DNA of 43,987 bases, taken from IMG/VR virus record IMGVR_UViG_3300045970_001080, positions 1 through 43,987 of that record. One strand, 5' to 3'. Source of the stretch: a virus. Positions 40,385 through 43,987 of the stretch are shown here, in pieces. The translations under genes and the position numbers were made by a program. The notes beneath the pieces were generated by a model. It made no database searches. It was given only the letters and a program-made list of their open reading frames with translations, and had not been told where the DNA came from. Within the stretch, counting starts at the first letter, position 1; every line of letters begins with the position of its first letter.

Positions 40385-41791
40385 TTACAGTTTTGGGGCG
40401 GGTGGGGCTCCGGATCCCGGGGTTTTGTTGACTAAACGATCGTTGGGATTTGTTGCAGCTTCAGGCAGCAGGATATCGTGGTAGAAACCCAGTCTCAGAT
40501 CTTTCCCTGGGAAATTAACCTTGATGGCCATGTTGATATCCTTCATCACGATTCCTTCAGGGATATCGATCCCGGTAGCCAGGTAAATTTTGAAAGAATA
40601 AAGCTGCTCGGAACCGCTGGGCAGATTTCCATCTTTGCTCAGGTTGCTCAGGGCCGGATGCAATCCGATCCCTGAGGTAGTTTGGAACAATGCCTCATTG
40701 GCAATGTTAATCTGAGCATCAATGAAATCCTTTACCTTCTGATCCAGTGGTGTAATCTTCCATCCCACGTACATATTCGACATTTCATCAAAAATCGTTG
40801 TGGTGCTGACGAATTTTCCGACTTTGTCATTGCCCGCGAGCGCAACACAGAATTTCTCCATCACCTTGTCCTGGGCATCCTTGAACATTTTCTCAGTAAA
40901 TGCAACGCTGTTCTGCTCACAGTTGCTCGTGATCTCATCGCGCAGCTTCTCCCAATAGATAGCCGGTACCTCAATGTGATATTTTATCGCCATTGAGTTG
41001 TCATTGAAACTTGTGAGCAGTTTAGGGATGGATGATGACAGCCGGATCCAGCTCAGTGATCCGTGTATCGGCGAACGGGAGTACTCGTTATCCAAGGCAA
41101 ATCCATAAAGATTTGAATATCGCATGGAAACGGGGTTGGCAAATGGTGCGGATGTGTCAAATAATGGGTATCTGCGAAGTCCCAGGTGCCAGGGTTGCTT
41201 GAAATCTCCGACAATGATGCCATTTATCTGATTGTTGGCATCCGGCCATTCGAGTCGTGAAAACATGGAAGAGACATGCTCCAGTTTAACGATCTGGCCT
41301 TTTTCTCCGATTCTGTATCCTTTGTTGCGATAGAATTTGGTGAACCGCCCATTCATGGTCCGGAATTCAACGCATCCCTTCAAAAGATAGTCTTCATAAT
41401 CCCATGAATCAAGCCATGCCTGAATATCAGGATCGGTATCCCAGTATTTAACCCTTCGGCCATTCTCAAATTTGATTTTGTACAGCGCCGGTCCCTGGCC
41501 ATAAAGGAGTTGAGCCTGTTTGTTCAGGATCTCCGGGGTGAGATTATTCTCATCCAGGATCAGGCGAAGTTCATCAGGATAATTATTCTCCTGGCCATTG
41601 GCCACGATCGAGAATTCTCCGATCTTGACCGGGATCAGTTGACGAACATTGGTATAAAATGGCAGAACCGAAGGGCTGGCCATCTTGAAGGATCCGACAA
41701 CGTCGAATGCATACACGCCTACCGGCGTAACTCCGAAGGCTTTATTTCCTTCGCGGATGATCTTCACATCCGATTTATTGATCTCAGTCAT
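40385..41791 (-). CDS. Portal protein
   Basis: 468 residues. The N-terminal wing has YTNVRQLIPVKIGEFSIVANGQENNYPDELRLI; a long helical stem region (DEITSNCEQNSVAFTEKMFKDAQDKVMEKF) and a crown-like IDIPEGIVMKDINMAI follow. Size, the mid-protein helical stem and the place between head and neck genes fit a portal. It forms the dodecameric channel at the capsid vertex. Confidence 0.7.
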   Translation of the reverse strand: MTEINKSDVKIIREGNKAFGVTPVGVYAFDVVGSFKMASPSVLPFYTNVRQLIPVKIGEFSIVANGQENNYPDELRLILDENNLTPEILNKQAQLLYGQGPALYKIKFENGRRVKYWDTDPDIQAWLDSWDYEDYLLKGCVEFRTMNGRFTKFYRNKGYRIGEKGQIVKLEHVSSMFSRLEWPDANNQINGIIVGDFKQPWHLGLRRYPLFDTSAPFANPVSMRYSNLYGFALDNEYSRSPIHGSLSWIRLSSSIPKLLTSFNDNSMAIKYHIEVPAIYWEKLRDEITSNCEQNSVAFTEKMFKDAQDKVMEKFCVALAGNDKVGKFVSTTTIFDEMSNMYVGWKITPLDQKVKDFIDAQINIANEALFQTTSGIGLHPALSNLSKDGNLPSGSEQLYSFKIYLATGIDIPEGIVMKDINMAIKVNFPGKDLRLGFYHDILLPEAATNPNDRLVNKTPGSGAPPAPKL

Positions 41792-41797
41792 GCGGAA

Positions 41798-42088
41798 TCA
41801 ATTAAGGGTAATCTTTCTGCCATTAAAATACATGATCAGGATGAGCCAACAGATCCGAGGTTCTTTCAGATCTTCATCGAAATAGAAAATTTTGTCATCT
41901 GCATTCACCACGTCATCTCCTTTTGCTGCAGGCCTCAGATGTGCAAATCTGACATGCCGAATTCCATTGCAGGTATCGGTATCCCGGTTCAGTGTGGAAT
42001 GAACAAATGAAAAAGACGCATCCTCAGAGGATAGTTTTCTCATTTGCCTGATGGCTTCGTACAGATCAATAGTTTCTTCATCGTCCAT
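41798..42088 (-). CDS. Small hypothetical late protein before portal
   Basis: 96 residues, acidic N-terminus (MDDEETIDLYEAIRQMRKL), aromatic C-terminus. It begins 4 nt after the -7 box of promoter P4, so its mRNA is likely leaderless. It ends 6 nt before the portal gene. Likely a small virion or assembly factor; not recognised. Confidence 0.6.
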   Translation of the reverse strand: MDDEETIDLYEAIRQMRKLSSEDASFSFVHSTLNRDTDTCNGIRHVRFAHLRPAAKGDDVVNADDKIFYFDEDLKEPRICWLILIMYFNGRKITLN

Positions 42089-42092
42089 GAAG

Positions 42093-42128
42093 CAAACATA
42101 TCTTAAGGGTAGTTTTTTTTAAAGGACA
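42093..42128 (-). promoter_or_regulatory. Putative late promoter P4 (portal operon)
   Basis: Leftward TGTCCTTT (42128-42121), 20 nt, TATGTTTG (42100-42093). Just CTTC lies between the -7 box and the ATG at 42088. Confidence 0.72.
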
Positions 42129-42152
42129 CAACCATTAAGGCCTTACGACCAG

Positions 42153-42182
42153 AAAAAAAGGAGTCCCGAATTTCGGGACTCC
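42153..42182 (-). terminator. Terminator after the 42192 gene
   Basis: GGAGTCCCGAA (42160-42170) with a matching TTCGGGACTCC (42172-42182); leftward it is followed by TTTTTTT. It lies 25 bp ahead of promoter P4. Confidence 0.88.
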
Positions 42183-42191
42183 CAGGGAAGC

Positions 42192-42638
42192 TTAGAAGTT
42201 GATTTTATTTTCAACTTCAGCGATGCTTGAATCAAATGCAGACTTGAGGAACTCTATCACTTTCTTAATTCCAGGAGTAAAACTGGAGGTGAAGACATTC
42301 CCGTCTGAATCATTCAGCCTCAGGCTGCAGTTGAAATCATTGGACGAGATCTGGAAGCGTTCAATCTCGCTGCGCGTTTGAACCAGCTTCGCTCGTTTTT
42401 CAACGATAAGCTGGAGGTTTTCAACCTTGCTGATTTTTTCTGCAAGGGTGAGCTCCTTCTTTACTTCAGGTACCGGGGCTTTCTCCTCCGGTAGTTTGAA
42501 GCTTGGAGATTGCTGCGGCTTAACAACGGTCATACCGGTTTTCTCGTGTGAATCTGCCCCGCCGTTGGTGGGTTTCAGAACTGATGAAGTGACTTTTGTC
42601 ATTTGTTTTGCCCCTGCCCTGGGGACTTTTTTAGGCAT
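42192..42638 (-). CDS. Hypothetical coiled-coil late protein
   Basis: 148 residues: a basic, Pro/Ser/Lys-rich N-terminus (1-60) and a C-terminal coiled coil (AEKISKVENLQLIVEKRAKLVQ). It is isolated between terminators (42153-42182 and 42924-42950). Possibly a DNA-binding or scaffold helper; family not recognised. Confidence 0.6.
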   Translation of the reverse strand: MPKKVPRAGAKQMTKVTSSVLKPTNGGADSHEKTGMTVVKPQQSPSFKLPEEKAPVPEVKKELTLAEKISKVENLQLIVEKRAKLVQTRSEIERFQISSNDFNCSLRLNDSDGNVFTSSFTPGIKKVIEFLKSAFDSSIAEVENKINF

Positions 42639-42699
42639 CTGGCACGCCAGGGTTTAAGAAAAATTTATGCCAAAGGCCACAACCGGAATGAAAATTCTG

Positions 42700-42900
42700 G
42701 AACAAATGTTCAGGTCACGATCAGAATGATCTGAAGGAACCCGAAGGGCGGCTGATCCATCAGGAGGCCGCGTTTAGAGACATGATATTTTCATGAGGTT
42801 AACTTTGCTATAAATTTTGAGTAATAAGTAGTGCGGTGGCCACCGTGTTTTTCTTTGCTGGCTTTCTTTATTTGCGGTGATTTCAAAAAAGAAAGCTGCC
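42700..42900. repeat. Duplicated structured intergenic element, copy 1
   Basis: Shares blocks in the same order with 43640-43845: GGTCACGAT, ATCTGAAG, GGCGGC, GATCCATCAGGAGGCCGC, AACTTTGCT, TAAGTAGTGCG, TGGCCA, and a distal hairpin. It contains a rightward TAACTTTG box (42800-42807) and a perfect CGGTGG/CCACCG palindrome followed by TGTTTTTC, a possible short terminated RNA. The distal stem is GCTTTCTTT (42861) / AAAGAAAGC (42888). Confidence 0.65.
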
Positions 42901-42923
42901 CGATGTGATGCCCTGGCGAGCAT

Positions 42924-42950
42924 AAAAAAAGCCCCGGGATTTCCCGGGGC
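42924..42950 (-). terminator. Terminator of the radC operon
   Basis: GCCCCGGG (42931-42938), loop ATTT, CCCGGGGC (42943-42950); leftward followed by TTTTTTT. Perfect 8-bp GC stem. Confidence 0.9.
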
Positions 42951-42958
42951 TTCTGTTG

Positions 42959-43093
42959 TTATTTATACATCTTCAGGAATTGTTCCCATTCGAATTTCAA
43001 TCTTTCGGGATCTGATGTTTCCATTTGGCTGCAGTAACCAGGGAAGTAAATATCATCCTGCATCTGGCTGAACATTTCGTATAGTGCTTGCAT
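42959..43093 (-). CDS. Small gene coupled to radC (44 residues)
   Basis: 44-codon frame (MQALYEMFSQMQDD...) from the ATG at 43093, which shares one base with the radC stop (TAATG). GGAGG stands 5 nt before the ATG, the best Shine-Dalgarno in this region. The product is acidic with Tyr, Phe and Trp spread along it. The stop lies just ahead of the terminator. Function unknown; a RadC partner is possible. Confidence 0.75.
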   Translation of the reverse strand: MQALYEMFSQMQDDIYFPGYCSQMETSDPERLKFEWEQFLKMYK

Positions 43094-43554
43094 TATAACC
43101 TCCCTTCGTCTGCGAATGAAAAGAATTGATCATCTCCAATGATCAGATGGTCCAGAACGTGGATTTCTAGCAGTTCGCCGGCTGCTTTCAGCTTTTTTGT
43201 AATTCTTTCGTCAGCTTCAGACGGGGTTAACGTTCCGCTCGGGTGGTTATGCGCCAGGATAACGTTTGATGCATTAGCCAGTAATGCGGCCTGGAATATT
43301 GCTTTCGGATCTACCACGGTTCCGGACACGCCTCCCATGGAGATCAGGCGGTAACCGAGGACTTTATTTGCCCTGTTCAGGAGCAGGATATAGAATGATT
43401 CGTAGAGTTCTACCTGATCATTCCAGATATCCCTGAGGATTTCATACGCGCTGGAAGAGTTGGTGATCTTCTTTCGTTCGGATGGGCGAACGGTGTGATG
43501 GTAGACGATGTTTATCTCATCGACTGTTGAGTTGAACAAGTTCATGGTTTTCAT
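43093..43554 (-). CDS. radC: RadC-like JAB-domain protein
   Basis: 153 residues. JAB/MPN metal site: HNHPSG followed by TLTPSEAD (H-x-H...S...D), inside the fold starting LLNRANKVLGYRLIS. Only the JAB domain is present; the N-terminal helix-hairpin-helix of cellular RadC is missing. Phages and mobile elements often carry such short versions; their activity is uncertain despite the repair name. It is flanked by the two copies of the duplicated intergenic element. Confidence 0.88.
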   Translation of the reverse strand: MKTMNLFNSTVDEINIVYHHTVRPSERKKITNSSSAYEILRDIWNDQVELYESFYILLLNRANKVLGYRLISMGGVSGTVVDPKAIFQAALLANASNVILAHNHPSGTLTPSEADERITKKLKAAGELLEIHVLDHLIIGDDQFFSFADEGRL

Positions 43555-43639
43555 ACGGCGTTTGTTTTATGCAGCCGTTTTATGGCCGCTGGTTAATAAT
43601 GAAATTTTGCCGTAAGGCTTTCACCGGGGGGAATAAATA

Positions 43640-43845
43640 ATGTCAAGGGTGATGGTCACGATTGGGACAATCTGAAGTAACCTGAAAGGCGGCGAGATCC
43701 ATCAGGAGGCCGCCCTTGACAGTTTTACACTTCATTCCCCATAGGTAACTTTGCTGGATTTCGAGTATTAAGTAGTGCGCTGGCCAAACTCGGTTTCTTT
43801 TTCGCTTCCTTTTTCTTTGCCGTTAATTCAAAGAAAAAGGAAGTC
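43640..43845. repeat. Duplicated structured intergenic element, copy 2
   Basis: Homologous to 42700-42900. TGTCAAGGG pairs with CCCTTGACA to close a stem around the GGCGGC...GGCCGCC core. It has a rightward TAACTTTG box (43746-43753). It ends in a perfect 15-bp stem, CTTCCTTTTTCTTTG (43805-43819) / CAAAGAAAAAGGAAG (43829-43843), with a 9-nt loop. The two copies differ in sequence in the stem but keep the hairpin, which suggests the structure matters. Confidence 0.65.
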
Positions 43846-43860
43846 CAAAATTCAGGCAGG

Positions 43861-43987
43861 AAGGAAATAAACCTGTGCAGGAAAAAACTAAATCGCTGGT
43901 TTTGCCCTGAATTTGAATGAAAATTTCATTAAATATCAAATTTTCACCTGATTTATCATGTTTTGGTTACCTTTTCAAAAAGGTAGA
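43861..43987. repeat. Terminal direct repeat, right copy
   Basis: Second copy of bases 1-127 with no mismatch. Joining the copies makes the leftward late region continuous from the terminase genes into radC and the portal operon, as expected for a single phage genome. Confidence 0.93.

Larger units (their letters stand above)
42639..42958. other. Intergenic region upstream of the 42192 gene
   Basis: 320 bp with no ordinary gene. Contents: copy 1 of the duplicated element, the radC-operon terminator, and a CTGGC/GCCAG hairpin next to the 42638 start. No recognisable leftward -7 box; if the element is a promoter it is of an unusual type. Confidence 0.55.

Noticed and set aside
42672-42679. Seventh late promoter ahead of the 42192 gene (AAAGGCCA)
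   Set aside because: No TAnnnTTG box lies 20 nt downstream of it on the leftward strand.

Overview
The window looks like one complete, circularly assembled genome of a temperate tailed phage of Bacteroidota. Bases 1-127 are repeated exactly at 43861-43987, so the unit genome is about 43,860 bp and the ends are an assembly overlap. Bacteroidota is indicated by -7 boxes of the form TAnnTTTG, A-rich leaders with few Shine-Dalgarno sites, signal peptides ending in AxAQ, and a phage-encoded secreted protein with a type IX secretion-like C-terminus. No ribosomal RNA, tRNA, CRISPR array or insertion sequence was seen.

Layout. (1) A rightward lysogeny module (about 20185-22377) holds a helix-turn-helix repressor, a small membrane protein, a candidate attP with arm-type repeats, and a tyrosine integrase. 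(2) A leftward early operon (20042 down to 10097) starts at a strong promoter facing the repressor. It encodes a LuxR-type regulator, small unknown proteins, a CHC2/TOPRIM/SF3 primase-helicase, a zinc-finger protein, an exported T9SS-type protein, and a complete diversity-generating retroelement (DGR): reverse transcriptase, one template repeat and two tandem target genes each with a variable repeat. (3) A non-coding block (9446-10096) has TTCGTGC iterons, an AT-rich stretch and a rightward promoter, and is a candidate replication origin. (4) A leftward late region runs from 9445 through the circle junction to about 25272: S49 prohead protease, major capsid, tail tube, PLD-like protein, terminase subunits, RadC, portal, connector-type proteins, holin, endolysin, a single-molecule spanin, tape measure, tail tip proteins and a large tail fibre. 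(5) A leftward accessory region (25187-22462) has a secreted moron between terminators, small genes with long structured leaders, a pair of paralogues, an integrase remnant and a P22-type antirepressor.

The most striking points are: the DGR, where every difference between template and the two variable repeats falls on a template adenine (19 sites in 87 bp); a family of six putative late promoters with TGTCCTTT exactly 20 nt from TAnnnTTG, three of them 4-5 nt from the start codon and so predicted to give leaderless mRNAs; a duplicated structured intergenic element flanking the radC cassette; and one beta-rich module shared by the capsid and tail tube proteins. All functional calls rest on motifs read by eye; no database search was run.
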